Assembly (NCBI GenBank): GCA_014155875.1
Contig: JACEFZ010024504.1
Span: 882,001-946,000 of the forward strand
Direction of reading: 5' to 3'
DNA: 64,000 nt
Origin: Cepaea nemoralis
Lineage: Eukaryota; Mollusca; Gastropoda; Stylommatophora; Helicidae
The position numbers and the translations under genes were made by a program. Below the pieces are notes generated by a model. It was not told the DNA's origin. It ran no database searches and worked only from the letters and a program-made list of their open reading frames with translations. Below are positions 12,108 to 23,440 of this stretch, one piece after another; the first letter of the stretch is position 1; each line of letters opens with the position of its first letter.

Positions 12108-12772
12108 GGTCGTCACTAGGAAGAACGAAGTACCACAATGTAATATACAAGTAAATGGGAATATTCTTCAACAAGTGAATCGGTTCAATTATCTCGGAAC
12201 AGTCATAACATCTGATGGCAGATGCCTTGAAGAGATTAGAACAAGAATCGCCATTGCGAAAGTAGCCTTTAGCAAGATGAAAAACATTCTGACCAATAAA
12301 ATGATGTCAATTGAAACGAGAAAAAGAGTGTTGAGGGGATACATAGAGCCTGTTCTTTTGTATGGATGTGAAACTTGGACAATGTGCAGTCAAGCAGAAA
12401 AACATCTGATGGCTGCAGAAATGTGGTTTCTGAGGAAAATGCAAAGAATACCATGGACAGATAGAAAAACCAATGACCAAGTACTACAAGAGACAAATGA
12501 AAATCGTAGATTGATTAGAGAAATTAGACGTAGACAGTCAAAATTTTTTGGACATGTTATGAGAAGAAATGGACTGGAGAACTTAGTGACAGCTGGCAAG
12601 ATCGAAGGGAACAGACCAAGAGGAAGACCGAGAGGAAAATACCTGGATGGCTTGGCCACATGGCATGGACGAGACAGGAACACTGAGCTGATCCACGACT
12701 CTGGTGATCGAGTGAAATGGCGAATGATGACCGCCCACGCTTTCCGGCATAGCACATGATTGATTGATTGAT
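12108..12772 (+). mobile_element. 5'-truncated RTE fragment nested in LINE B
   Basis: The segment encodes the C-terminal part of the RTE family at 14709-17790. It starts near VVTRKNEVPQCNIQVNGN and continues through NYLGTVITSDGRCLEEI, VLLYGCETWTM, WFLRKMQRIPWTDRK and KFFGHVMRRNGLENL to AFRHST and a stop at 12757. The 3' tail is (TGAT)n. A perfect 10-bp target duplication TGTACAGAAT flanks it (12098-12107 and 12773-12782). The frame is intact but begins with host LINE codons, so the open reading frame 12019-12759 is a chance fusion of two LINEs. Confidence 0.9.
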
Positions 12773-12782
12773 TGTACAGAAT

Positions 12783-13220
12783 AGTGAGACTAATATGCAC
12801 AGCTCATGGACAGAACTAAAACAAATTCCAGAGAATCAAGAGGTGAAGAAGAGACTGGTGCCGAATACGACACATTGAGAATATGGAGGTCAGAGTCGCT
12901 AAGAGGTTTAACACGCTCACACTTAAAACTTTCTCTGGTGACCACAGAATTGTGGGTTAAATCTACAAATCAGTCATTCAGACTTTATGTTGACTTCTCA
13001 TTCCTGACTTGAGGATGTAAACTAGAAGTACCTCTGAAGTCAGAGAAGGGTTGATGGCCTGATGGCGGGGGACACTGGTAACGGGGAAAGTTAACCCTCA
13101 CATAAAAGCAGTCCAGTACACTCACTAATAACAGCAAGTACTACTAGTTGACAGAGCACATGTGTGGACTATGCTTAAGTTCAAAGCGAATGAAAGCAAA
13201 AAATAAAATTGAGAAAACCT
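12783..13220 (+). other. LINE B continuation, then unassigned
   Basis: 12783-12880 continues the host LINE after the nested RTE: RDWCRIRHIENM-like sequence follows LYRIVRLI in one frame. From about 12890 to 13220 I see no motif. A minisatellite starts at 13221. Confidence 0.45.
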
Positions 13221-14498
13221 GAAGACAGTATATGCCATACACTCCCTTATCTGAACACAGTATATGCCATACACTCCCTTATCTGAACACAGTATATGCC
13301 ATACACTCCCTTATCTGAACACAGTATATGCCATACACTCCCTTATCTGAACACAGTATATGCCATACACTGCCTTATCTGAACACAGTATATGCCATAG
13401 ACTGCCTTATCTGAACACAGTATATGCCATACACTCCCTTATCTGAACACAGTATATGCCATACACTGCCTTATCTGAACACAGTATATGCCATAGACTG
13501 CCTTATCTGAACACAGTATATGCCATACACTCCCTTATCTGAACACAGTATATGCCATACACTGCCTTATCTGAACACAGTATATGCCATAGACTGCCTT
13601 ATCTGAACACAGTATATGCCATAGACTGCCTTATCTGAACACAGTATATGCCATAGACTACCTTATCTGAACACAGTGTATGCCATAGACTGCCTTATCT
13701 GAACACAGTGTATGCCATAGACTGCCTTATCTAAACACAGTATATGCCATAGACTGCCGTATCTGAACACAGTATATGGCATAGACTGCCTTATCTGAAC
13801 ACAGTATATGCCATACACTCCCTTATCTGAACACAGTATATGCCATACACTCCCTTATCTGAACACAGTATATGCCATAGACTGCTTATCTGAACACAGT
13901 ATATGCCATACACTGCCTTATCTGAACACAGTATATGCCATAGACTGCCTTATCTGAACACAGTATATGCCATACACTCCCTTATCTGAACACAGTATAT
14001 GCCATACACTGCCTTATCTGAACACAGTATATGCCATAGACTGCCTTATCTGAACACAGTATATGCCATAGACTGCCTTATCTGAACACAGTATATGCCA
14101 TAGACTACCTTATCTGAACACAGTGTATGCCATAGACTGCCTTATCTGAACACAGTGTATGCCATAGACTGCCTTATCTGAACACAGTATATGCCATAGA
14201 CTGCCTTATCTGAACACAGTATATGCCATACACTGCCTTATCTGAACACAGTATATGCCATACACTCCCTTATCTGAACACAGTATATGCCATAGACTGC
14301 TTATCTGAACACAGTATATGCCATACACTGCCTTATCTGAACACAGTATATGCCATAGACTGCCTTATCTGAACACAGTATATGCCATACACTCCCTTAT
14401 CTGAACACAGTATATGCCATACACTGCCTTATCTGAACACAGTATATGCCATACACTCCCTTATCTGAACACAGTATATGCCATACACTGCCTTACCT
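13221..14498. repeat. 32-bp minisatellite, 40 copies, with higher-order structure
   Basis: The unit is gaacacagtatatgccat followed by acactcccttatct; 40 units fit 1278 bp exactly once two 31-bp units are allowed for. Variants at two sites (acac/agac and tccc/tgcc/tacc), 'gtgtatgcc' units and the deleted 31-bp units form an ordered pattern. Units 10-23 (13509-13955) and 24-36 (13956-14370) follow the same series, including the unique TACC unit, two adjacent gtgtatgcc units and the 31-bp unit. That points to a large internal duplication. There are no unique spacers, so this is not a CRISPR-like array. Confidence 0.97.
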
Positions 14499-14705
14499 GG
14501 ACTCCACAAGTCGAACTAAATAGTGGGCGACCTAAAACACACGGATAAGAGAATGACAGACAAAGTTGAATAATATGGGGAAGACATGAAGGGAGCTGCA
14601 GAAGATGGCAACAGATAAAACGAGTGCATTGGTGACAGGCCTATGCCCCAATTAGGGATAAGGGGTAAAAGAGCGAAGAAGACCATGTGACCAATGTGCC
14701 TTAAG
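14499..14705 (+). mobile_element. Probable 3' end of LINE B
   Basis: In shifting frames the stretch gives GRPKTHG and WGRHEGSCRRWQQI, followed by a short piece ending KERRRP. These resemble the G-R-P-K-T ... W ... D-R block near the C-terminus of endonuclease/RT LINEs. If so, the minisatellite at 13221-14498 sits inside this LINE. The match is weak. Confidence 0.4.
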
Positions 14706-14722
14706 GTGTGTCAATCAATCAA

Positions 14723-16840
14723 TCATGTGCCATGCCGGAAAGCGTGGGCGGTCATGACTCGCCATTTCACTCGATCACCAGTGTCGTGGATCAGCTCAGT
14801 GTTCCTGTCTCGTCCATGCCATGTGGCCAAGCCATCCAGGTATTTTCCTCTCGGTCTGCCTCTTGGTCTGTTCCCTTCGATCTTGCCAGTTGTCACCAAG
14901 TTCTCCAATCCATTTCTTCTCATAACATGTCCAAAAAATTTTGACTGTCTACGTCTAATTTCTCTAATCAGTTTACGATGTTCATTTGTCTCCTGTAGTA
15001 CTTGGTCATTGGTTTTTCTGTCTGTCCATGGTATTCTTTGCATTTTCCTTAGAAACCACATTTCTGCAGCCATCAGATGTTTTTCAGCTTGACTGCCAAT
15101 TGTCCAAGTTTCACATCCGTACAAAAGAACAGGCTCTATGTATCCCCTCAACACTCTTTTTCTCATTTCAATTGACATCTTTTTATTGGTCAGAATGTTT
15201 TTCATCATGCTAAAGGCTACTTTCGCCATGGCGATTCTTGTTCTAATCTCTTCAAGGCATCTCCCATCAGATGTTATGACTGTTCCAAGATAATTGTACC
15301 GATTCACTTGTTGAAGAATATTTCCATTTACTTGTATATTACATTGTGGCACTTCTTCCTTCCTAGTGACGACCATAACCTGAGTCTTTTTACAATTTAA
15401 TTCTAACCCCAGCTGCTCACTGTGTACAACAACCACATCTACTAATTGTTGCAGGTCCTGCGCATTGTCTGCAATCAATACTGTATCATCTGCATATCTA
15501 ATGTTATTGATGTTTCGTCCTCCAATGCTGATTCCATTTATATCCTCTACATTTCTGAAAATATTTTCACTGTATAGGGAAAAAAGATCTGGAGACATCA
15601 CACATCCCTGCCTAACACCTCTCTTAATTGGCTGATACTGTCCCACTTCATTATCAATCCTTATTGCAGCTTGTTGTTTCCAATATATGTTCTTCATAAG
15701 TCTAATGTCTTTCCCATCAATTTGTAGATCTGCAAGCATATCCACCATGTTGACATGTCTAACTCTATCAAAAGCCTTTGTATAGTCAATAAAGCAAAGA
15801 TGTATATCCTTGTTTACTTCTATAGCACGTTCAATAACTGTTCGCAGCATATACACAGCATTTACTGTACCCTTTCCTTCTACAAACCCACATTGTTCTT
15901 CCCCTATTTCAGGTTGTATCTTCTTCCTCACTCTTTGCATGATAATTCTTAGCAAAATCTTTGTGATGTGACTCATTATACTAATTGTTCTATGTTGATC
16001 ACATTCCAAGGTTCCTGATTTCTTTGGGATTGCAATAAATACAGAGTTACATAATTCAGGAGGTATATCTCCAGTATCATATAATGTGTTCATCAGTCTG
16101 GTGACTTGCTCTAGTCCAAATTCTTCTAAAGCTTTAATCATTTCTGTTGTGATGTTATCTGCACAGGGGGCCTTGCCAGCTTTCATATGCTTAAGAACAT
16201 TTCGAACCTCCATCTCCAAAATTGGCAGTCCTTCATTATTAAATCTAATATCATACTGTTCGTCTCTGTTATCATCATAAAGGTGTTTCACATAATCTGT
16301 CCATACATGTAGAATCTGGTCTTTTTCTATTATGATTTTGCCATCTTTAGTTTTTAGACACCCTGTTGATGTACTTGTTCTTTTATTAGTAAGTTCCTGA
16401 ATTCTTTTGTGCACTAATTTAGTATTTTGACTGTTGTGTTGGTTTTCAATTTCTAAGCACTTTTCCTCAAGCCATGATTCTTTTGCCTCCTTACATAATA
16501 TTCTGACTTGTCTGTGGATTTCTTCATATTTGACAGAATTATTTTTGTTGAGTCTTCTTGTTTCCATGAGGTGTAAAATTTCTTCAGTCATCCATTTCTT
16601 ACGACCCACCTTCTTTAATTTTGGAATAGTTGTTTCTGCAGCCACATTGATTGAATTCTTCAACGTTTCCCATTGATCATCCACATCCTGGAATAATATC
16701 TCTAGATCAGACAATATTTCAAATCTGTTCTGTACTTCTATGTTGAATTTGTTTTGTATTTCCTTGTCATTACTCAATGTACACAAATCATATTTAGTGT
16801 TTCCTGTTATATACTTGACTTTCTTCAACTTTATCCTCAA
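14723..16840 (-). pseudogene. RTE reverse transcriptase frame
   Basis: This open frame of 705 codons encodes the RT of the RTE LINE, which copies the element RNA at a nicked target. Motifs in order: an N-terminal linker, TTEMIKALEEFG and FIAIPKKSGTLECDQHRTIS (fingers), CFIDYTKAFDRVRH (motif A Asp), RGVRQGCVMSPDLFSLYSEN (motif B), IRYADDTVLIAD (motif C YADD), LELNCKKTQVM, then NYLGTVITSDGRCLEEI and GHVMRRNGLENL. The apparent start is only where the frame opens after a deletion; the true protein would begin with the endonuclease at 17595. The frame overlaps the endonuclease frame by 4 bases. Confidence 0.9.
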
Positions 16841-17595
16841 TGTTCCTGTGAGTCACTATAACAATCAGCACTGGGAACTGTTTTTGCTACTGTTAGAGCA
16901 TTTCTAAATCTTCTGCTAATGAGAATGTAGTCAATGTGGTTTCTAATCCTGCTATCAGGACTCCTCCATGTCCATAATCTTCTAGGGTGTTGCTTAAACC
17001 AGGTGTTTCCTACAATCATTTCCTGTTCTTTTGCCCACTCCACGAGTCTGTATCCTCTTTCATTTCTCTCTCCTAAACCATAGTTTCCTACTGTGTATCT
17101 ATCCCCTTGATTTCCTACTTTTGCATTGAAGTCCCCTATTATGATGTTTATTTCTGAATTTTTACATTTCTTTAAGGCAGCCTCTATGTCATTATAAAAT
17201 TCTTCTACACTATCTTCACTGGATTCTCCTGTTGGTGCATATACTTGAATAATATTTATGCTAAAAGGTCTGCCACTTAATTTAACTAGTAGAACTCTGT
17301 CCGACACGGCCCAATATCCTTGAACAGATGTTGATGTTTTCCGGTCCAAAATAATTGCCACTCCCCTATGACGATCTTCACCTCCAGAATAAATAATCTT
17401 GAAATCGTCATCTATCTTGATGCCTGATCCTGTCCATCTCGTTTCGCACATACCTAAAATATTAATTTTTTCCTTTTCAATTTCTTGTTTTATGTTCTCT
17501 AATTTTCCGTCGTTGTTTAACGTCCTAACGTTCCAAGTTGCTAATTTTAACGTCTCTGTCCTTGTCTTGCGATGATCAGTCTTTAAGCGAATCAT
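16837..17595 (-). pseudogene. RTE apurinic-type endonuclease, catalytic His lost
   Basis: The 252-codon frame is the APE-like endonuclease that nicks the target for LINE integration. Visible motifs: ATWNVRTLN, LGMCETRWTGSG (catalytic Glu), IQVYAPTGESSEDS, NIIIGDFNAKVGNQGD, TWRSPDSRIRNHIDYILISR and ADCYSD. It should continue SDHRLITG, as in the copy at 31034-31603, but a deletion of about 10 bp near 16850 turns it into SDSQEH and a stop. This removes the conserved SDH histidine and disconnects the RT. The ATG at 17595 opens MIRLKTDHRKT. Confidence 0.88.
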
Positions 17596-17790
17596 GATAT
17601 ACTAGGCACTTTTAAAGAGGTAGTTTGCCGTTGCTTTCCTCTATGGCAGTGACCTTACTGGTCGGAGACCGCAGCCATTGACTCAAGAAGAGTTCCTCTG
17701 CCTGCCGTCGTAAAACTTGAGGCCATGACCCACAAATATCTGTCGGCTGCCCTCAAAATTTCATCCACCACCTGCCTTCCGTGGCTTCTT

Positions 17791-18344
17791 TTGAAAACGT
17801 CCAATCAAAGAACACAAAATAACATCACATTATCCACAGGAAAATACTATTCACAGGAAATCCATAGTAAATCACATGAAATCCAAAGGAAAACACTAAA
17901 TAGCGCCCCTCCGAAAAGTAACGCTTCATTTTGTCGCCATTACAAGGGTCCTTTTATATGTCAGCAAATAAAAGTAAGGAAGGAGAACAGGAAGAAAACA
18001 TATAGAGGAAAGAACTGATGAAATAAATGCAATGACTAAAGATAGCATAATAAATAAAATATATATGGAAATATTCTTTCAATGTTACTTATGTTCACAG
18101 ATAATGACTATTTCCTGGGAGACAACCTATCATATTTAAATAATATAGTGCATACTGACAAAGGTGTTATAAAAATGCTGAGAATGTGAAGGCAGAAAGG
18201 ATAGGCAAATGAATACATTCAAATACAAAATGAAGAATTACAATATCAAATAATGCACAGTACATTAAAAATACTCATGGATTGAACTGCCAAGGGAAGT
18301 TGCTTTAATGGTGGTAATTCTCATCACGTGTCCTGTCGTTAAGT
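17791..18344. other. AT-rich, unassigned
   Basis: No gene or repeat recognised beyond the RTE leader at the left edge. Confidence 0.4.
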
Positions 18345-18558
18345 GTGATTGGTCATGATTTGCCAATTGACATGATCACCAGTCTTGGATCAGGTTCTTG
18401 TCTCAATTATGCCACATGGTCAAGCCATCCAGGTATTTGTCTCTCTGCCTTCCTCTTGCTCTGTCCCCATTAATTTTGGCTTTGTCACTGTTTTCTAGTT
18501 TATTTTAACATGCCCAAAAAATCTTGAATGTCTATGTCTGATTTCTCAAATCAATTTA
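18345..18558 (-). mobile_element. RTE 3' fragment, decayed
   Basis: The stretch matches 14745-14990 at many positions, including 'ggtcatga.t.gccaatt', 'ccacatggtcaagccatcc', 'aggtatttgtctctc' and 'catgcccaaaaaatcttga'. It encodes remains of the same RTE C-terminus on the minus strand, with small deletions that destroy the frame. Confidence 0.75.
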
Positions 18559-19199
18559 TATAACGTCTACTTTGCTGTTAATAAAAGTGTCTAGGTAATG
18601 ATGGTGAATGACAGCAGAATGATCACAGGACTTGTATACAGTCCATAAGCATGTATACCACCCACTCTCACGTACAAAGTCCATAAGCACATAAGCTACT
18701 TTAAACAGCGCTGTGTTTATAATATTCTCGCTGTCAGTGGTATTGGTTGAGCTCAGAGTATGCTCCAATAGGCAGTTGAAATAACTCTATAATTTAGCCG
18801 GACTAGACCACTTCAAAGATGTAGAACAATGTTGTCTTTCTTGTCACTGGTAATTGATGAATAAATCTACTCCCTCTCAACAATTATCCAAGGGCCAGTT
18901 GTCAAAGAAGATTTATTCCTTGTCCTTGTAACTGGACCGTGGTGCCAACCAACAAGGTAGCCTTATATAGAGTGATAGTCATGTTGGACAGAAAATGCCA
19001 GGCATGGACAGCAAGTGAAACCACTTATAAGTGACAGCTCATGCTCACCCGATGTAATAATATACATGGATGAGTCTGTTATGAGAGGTAAGTGGGTCAA
19101 TTGCAAATGCATTGTAAAAAAGGAGAATCCAGCATATGATATCACGATTTCCAGCATAAGAATGGAAGCGGGGGCTGTAATATATACATCTCAATGCTT
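18559..19199. other. Unassigned
   Basis: No recognisable gene, RNA or repeat. Confidence 0.4.
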
Positions 19200-19830
19200 T
19201 TTTGTTATACGTTAAATTCTGCTTATGTAACAACATTCAGCTTGAATACAGATGTCATGATTTTCAGCATGAGAATAGAGGTGGAGGATGTAACAGTGGC
19301 ATTCCTTTGGCTGGAAAGTAGCACAACCCAACATGTTCTGTTTGTAAATGAAGAACAATGCATGCTATGTAAAACTCAAATGGTTATGTTCCATGTGAGT
19401 GGCTTGCATTGCTTGACAAGAATGTTCAGAGAATACCACAGATTTTCTATCCAGCGCATGTGGATGTATCCTAGAAAAAGAGCAGCTGATAGACTGGCAG
19501 TGCTCCTTTCGATGAATGACCTACATTATGACAAGGCTGATGTGGTGAAGGCTCTCTGGGATTGAATGGAAACTGCAGCAAACAGATAGAGGATCCACAC
19601 CTGGAGAGGCTGATTCAGCGGAGAGTGAGCAATGGGTCTGGCCAATACTCAGTGTATGGAGAAAGTGCATGTGGGCATTTAGTTTGGCTGCCAGCAGTGC
19701 CATCAGCATGGGAACACTTTATTGGCCACCAAAGAAGGGGATGAAGCATATGCAAGAATGTCCAGAGTGCAATGATGCTAATTCTTGAACTGACAATGAT
19801 ACTCTGTGGCAACTTATAGTCATGTTGACT
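19200..19830 (+). mobile_element. RNase H-bearing LINE, C-terminal remnant
   Basis: A frame within 19270-19564 reads MRIEVEDVTVAFLWLES, then RKRAADRLAVLLS and YDKADVVKALWD. It lines up with the cleaner copy at 22458-22916 (minus), where the same blocks read MEAVSAAFRWMEN, EQADRLAGSAKLG and HDKADVVAALWE. Homology continues in other frames to the end motif around 19700-19810. The RNase H catalytic His and several acids are mutated. No AATC-type tail is clear here. Confidence 0.65.
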
Positions 19831-20766
19831 ACAACCACAAAACAAGAAATTCTAAACACCAGAAGCATTACATCTTGAAAGGTAGCATCTTGCACATTAT
19901 TTTCAATGTATTTTCATTCTTTAAGTTCTCTGAATACAAAGTTATCTATTTATAAACTTCCCAATCCCCAAATAAAATAACTATATTATATTTGTGATGT
20001 CAAACATGCATTTCAAACTGCCACAGCAGACATGAAGAACATCTGATAAAGTATCCAGAGGAACCATGAGCCACAATTCACTTTTATACTATACCTAAGT
20101 TGCTCTGTAAAGGTTTACATTTTATTGAACAATGACATACACTCATATACCTCTCCTTATTATTTGAATTTGGTAAAGAACTTTATAAAAAGGCTTGAAA
20201 TCCCAAGGCTCTTAATTCTTCTTCTTCTGCGTTTATCCGGAGAGTTTTTTCGGACGTGATTGCGTTGTGCCTGTTTACAGCAGAGCTGCGTTCATGTGCC
20301 GTTAGGCCGACACATCCGACTTCTGTGGGCATTTGTTTGCATTAACCTTCCTGGGGAGGTTCTTAATTTCAAATCTGACAAATATGCATGCATGGGCTAG
20401 AAAAGATAGTCAAAATAAAGTTAAGTTCAGTGTTTTACAGCAGCAGAAGCCTCAGCAAAAAGACAATTTAAACAAACAATTTGAAAAAGTCCAAACTTGC
20501 AAACCATGGCAGAAGAATGAAAATTGGTTTAAAAGTAGATAAAACATTAAACATAATTGTTAATTATACTCTTTATACATACAAATAAGTGCTTGTTTGG
20601 TAATAAGTTAAATTCTGCTTAGATGACAGAATTCAGCTTGAAGACATGATGAATTCTGATTGAAAATATAGAAATTTCACTTATCTTATATATAAATAAC
20701 AATGTCACATTATATTATTATAACTTCATAAGACGGAAAGCTCTCAACATCAATTTATTCATAATT
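19831..20766. other. Unassigned; 3' flank of PEX11B
   Basis: It lies downstream of the PEX11B stop codon (minus strand), so its right part should hold the 3' untranslated region. An AATAAA on the minus strand at 20752-20757 follows the stop by only about 10 bases and is doubtful as the real poly(A) signal. A (CTT)n-like run sits at 20219-20228. I see no other feature. Confidence 0.4.
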
Positions 20767-21332
20767 TTATGATGGCACAAGTCTTAACAATGGGTTCCAT
20801 GAAGTTGCTATAGCTATGATAGATGAAATGATTCCCACTAAACCTTGGACACCAGGTGAAACTTTCACATGACCTAAAGTTTCAAGTGGAAGTACCAAAT
20901 CACTGAGGTTCTTTATCAAGTCCAAGAAAACTGGCTGGTTTTCTAGTATGCACTTTTTCAAAATTTGTGTATTTGTAAGAGATGGTTTAGTAAGCTGTCT
21001 ATGTTCTGATGCACCATTCTTATAATGACTTCGAGATAATTTTGCTGCTTGCAGTTTAAATTCTTGAACAACAATCAGAGCAATTTCATAAATATCACGA
21101 ATCAAGTTAAGTATTAAAGTGACAATCCAAAAACGTGCTGATAACACAGTCCATTTATCCTTGTCAATTGTAGCCAATCCTAATCTCCCTGCCAAAATAA
21201 TGTGATCAAAAAACAGATATACAGATTGATTAAGTTTTGACAAAGTAATGCACCAGCGAAGAGCCGAGTCTGTTAAGTGTAAACTGCAAAGGGCTCCATG
21301 AAGGAAGTCTACACTCTTCCCCAGTCGCAAAA
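20767..21332 (-). CDS. PEX11B: PEX11B peroxisomal membrane protein, last coding exon
   Basis: This exon encodes about 188 residues and ends with TAA at 20767-20769. PEX11 proteins sit in the peroxisome membrane and drive its elongation and division. Recognisable family blocks: LRLGKSVDFLHGAL, RWCITLSKLNQSVY, FDHIILAGRLGL, ARFWIVTLILNLIRDIYEI, and the C-terminal VSPGVQGLVGIISSIIAIAT membrane segment ending LLRLVPS. The exon begins after a splice acceptor (tctctag, 21333-21339) with TT, which completes a Phe codon split after its first base. The exon at 38882-38997 ends with exactly that T, giving TTRK-F-LRLGK as expected for the family. The frame is open, with no sign of decay. Confidence 0.92.
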
Positions 21333-21674
21333 CTAGAGAATGAAATAGAAGAATATGTTTACTTCATCAATCTAATAATTCATTAAATCATGTTTTTACA
21401 TTTCTAGTTCGTAAATTAATTTGTGTGTGAAACTACTGCTGGTTAAAACTGCATTTTATTACAAATCACACAATTATCAAATGAAAGGTATATCTTATCC
21501 AATAAGAATCTATAATTGGAAGTTACAACACAAATTCTTGCATTTTATATAGAAAGTCTAAAAAAAAATGTTTTGGGGAGGAGAAGGGGAAAAAAAGAAA
21601 GCACCTGAGTCATTACTCTCAGCTGTCTTTCTCCTGTGTGCATCTGAACCCTGTGCACCAGCTTCAACATAACT

Positions 21675-21912
21675 GCAACACTGTATTAAATATTTATTAT
21701 TTAGTTGCATGTCCTTCACAGGAAATAGCAGTCAACTCCAGCATTTCGGTTGCTCATGATTCCTGGGCAAGTTTTATGTTCAGTAGTTTGCCATTGCTTT
21801 CTGAATGACCGGCTCCTATACCTTTTATGGAAAAATCAGCATCACTGTGTTTCGAACCCGGGTATGCAGGATTACGAATCGTGTTCGTAACCTTTTCGCC
21901 ACGGAGTCCGGT
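21675..21912 (-). mobile_element. tRNA-derived SINE (family S1)
   Basis: Read on the minus strand, a tRNA-like head spans 21912-21845. It has an A-box-like TGGCGAAAAGG and a B box GGGTTCGAAAC. The body contains GAAAGCAATGGCAAACTAC and ends CCTGTGAAGGACATGCAAC. The same body recurs at 27035-27250 and 32640-32880, so this is a repeated family. These are Pol III-transcribed, non-coding elements mobilised by LINE machinery. Confidence 0.75.
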
Positions 21913-22385
21913 GTATTTGTATTAAATATAGCTCAGAAAAATCTATTCTTTGGTCAGATGAAACAACACTAGATATCAAACTCTAAAGAAGCCTGCAAGA
22001 ACTGCAGAGGGCAGTGCAGTTCATTTAGGAAACAAAACTGCAGATATAGGATGATTCCAAGAAAGGAAGAAGAGAAATGTATTTTTACCTCTTGACAGAT
22101 TCCAAGCAAGCAAATGGGCTCTATCTACCTATACTGGTGGACTTTCACTGTTGTCTTAAATATTTGTATTTAGTCTGTTATTATCATACAGTTCTTCTGT
22201 ATATGTTATCCACCTGTAAGTTACATTAATTTATCCCCTGATATTGTTTCATATGTTGGGTTGAGACATAAAATAACAAGAGAGCAGCAGTTCATGGTGT
22301 CAAACAGGCAATCCCTTGTTATGGAGGAGCCTGTCTTGAGTCTTGGATGTGTGTACAATGTTTCATTGACAGACAATAATGTATA

Positions 22386-23440
22386 TGATTGATTGATTGA
22401 TTTAGGAACCGATATCACAGCATTCGGGGCATTCCCATAAGCGCTCCGTCCCCATCCTCAGCAGCCAGCGAAGAGTTCCAACACTAATAGTTCCAGTAGC
22501 AATCTGATTATATGTCTGTCTCGCCTTTCCTCTGAGTGTCGAGTGTCGGCCAGACCCCTCGTCACACCTCGCTGCCTCATTCTTACCAGACGATGGTGAT
22601 CAATTTGCTCCTCCGAGGTGTACACGTGCTCCCACAAGGCCGCAACCACGTCTGCCTTGTCATGCATCAATACTCCACCAAGTTTTGCAGAGCCAGCCAA
22701 TCTGTCCGCCTGTTCATTCCCCAGCACATCGGCATGCCCCGGAGAAAAAATCCAGGTGATGCTTGCTACCCATGACCTCCGAAGCGAAGCACGCCACTCT
22801 GTACGAAGCCTGCCTGTCCTCACCCTTCTCAGCATGCTTTCTGAGTCAGTTACAATCACAATGTGTGTGTGTATCGTGTTCTCCATCCAGCGGAAAGCTG
22901 CACTGACCGCTTCCACCTACATTCTTAAGCTAGATGTTGTGGCATTACATGCCAGGCTCTCATGCACCAAACGTCGACCATTAGCTTTTGCTAAGAATCC
23001 CCAGGCACTTCTCCTACCTCTCAACACCGACCCATCCATGTAGATAATCACATCACCCGGGCGAGAATTATCCTGAATTAGTTGCTAGATTTCCACTTCC
23101 ATGCCCCTGCTGGCCACTCCCTGCACTCTCGGCTCAATGTGATTATAACTCTGCACAAGTCTGACTGCTCCGCTGGCACTCTGACCCACTCCTCTCCTCA
23201 CCTAATGTTCTCCAAGGGGTACACCTGTCTGATCGTATCCTCCGCCTGCGCCATCCATGATTTCCCTCTTATCAGTCTCTGACCCTTAACTTCGTCCAGC
23301 GCCTCATGCAACGGGTGATCTGTGTCTGCAGCTACTCTGAGGTATGCCTTCGCCTGCTTCACCTTGTGCCTACCAGCAACAGTCGGCAATAATGTATATA
23401 TAGGAGACGGTGGAAAATTCAAGCTCTGGTGCCACCAATT
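22386..23440 (-). mobile_element. RNase H-bearing LINE, 3' part
   Basis: The minus strand encodes the RT-distal end of a LINE with an RNase H domain. The frame at 22458-22916 has VIVTDSESMLRRV (catalytic Asp), FSPGHADVLGNEQADRLAGS (His and Asp of the active site) and DKADVVAALWEHVY. An upstream piece at 23198-23422 shows KAYLRVAADTDHPLHEALDE and GKSWMAQAEDTIRQVY. The 3' end is AGGAACCGATATCACAGCAT (plus-strand view) with a TGATTGATTGATT tail at 22386-22401. Related copies lie at 331-645, 19200-19830, 30315-30449 and 47938-48430. Frameshifts break this copy; the clade is probably in the I/Jockey-like group with RNase H. Confidence 0.85.

Larger units (their letters stand above)
14709..17790 (-). 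mobile_element. RTE-type LINE, nearly complete
   Basis: On the minus strand the element runs from a 5' leader (17596 to about 17790) through an endonuclease frame and an RT frame to a (TGAT)n tail at 14709-14724. The leader matches the longer leader of the copy ending near 32330 up to about 17788, so this copy is slightly 5'-truncated. One short deletion splits what should be a single frame of about 950 codons. The catalytic RT motifs are intact. I could not find a convincing target duplication. Confidence 0.88.

Noticed and set aside
12019..12759. A 246-codon open frame that could be taken as one gene
   Set aside because: It fuses the end of one LINE fragment to a nested RTE fragment; the 10-bp target duplication marks the join.
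13221..14498. Regular 32-bp repeats resembling a CRISPR array
   Set aside because: There are no unique spacers; units are directly adjacent and differ only at a few sites. The genome is eukaryotic.
21960..22000. Possible Tc1-type transposase block (ILWSDETTLD)
   Set aside because: Only about 10 residues match, with stops directly after and no flanking inverted repeats found.
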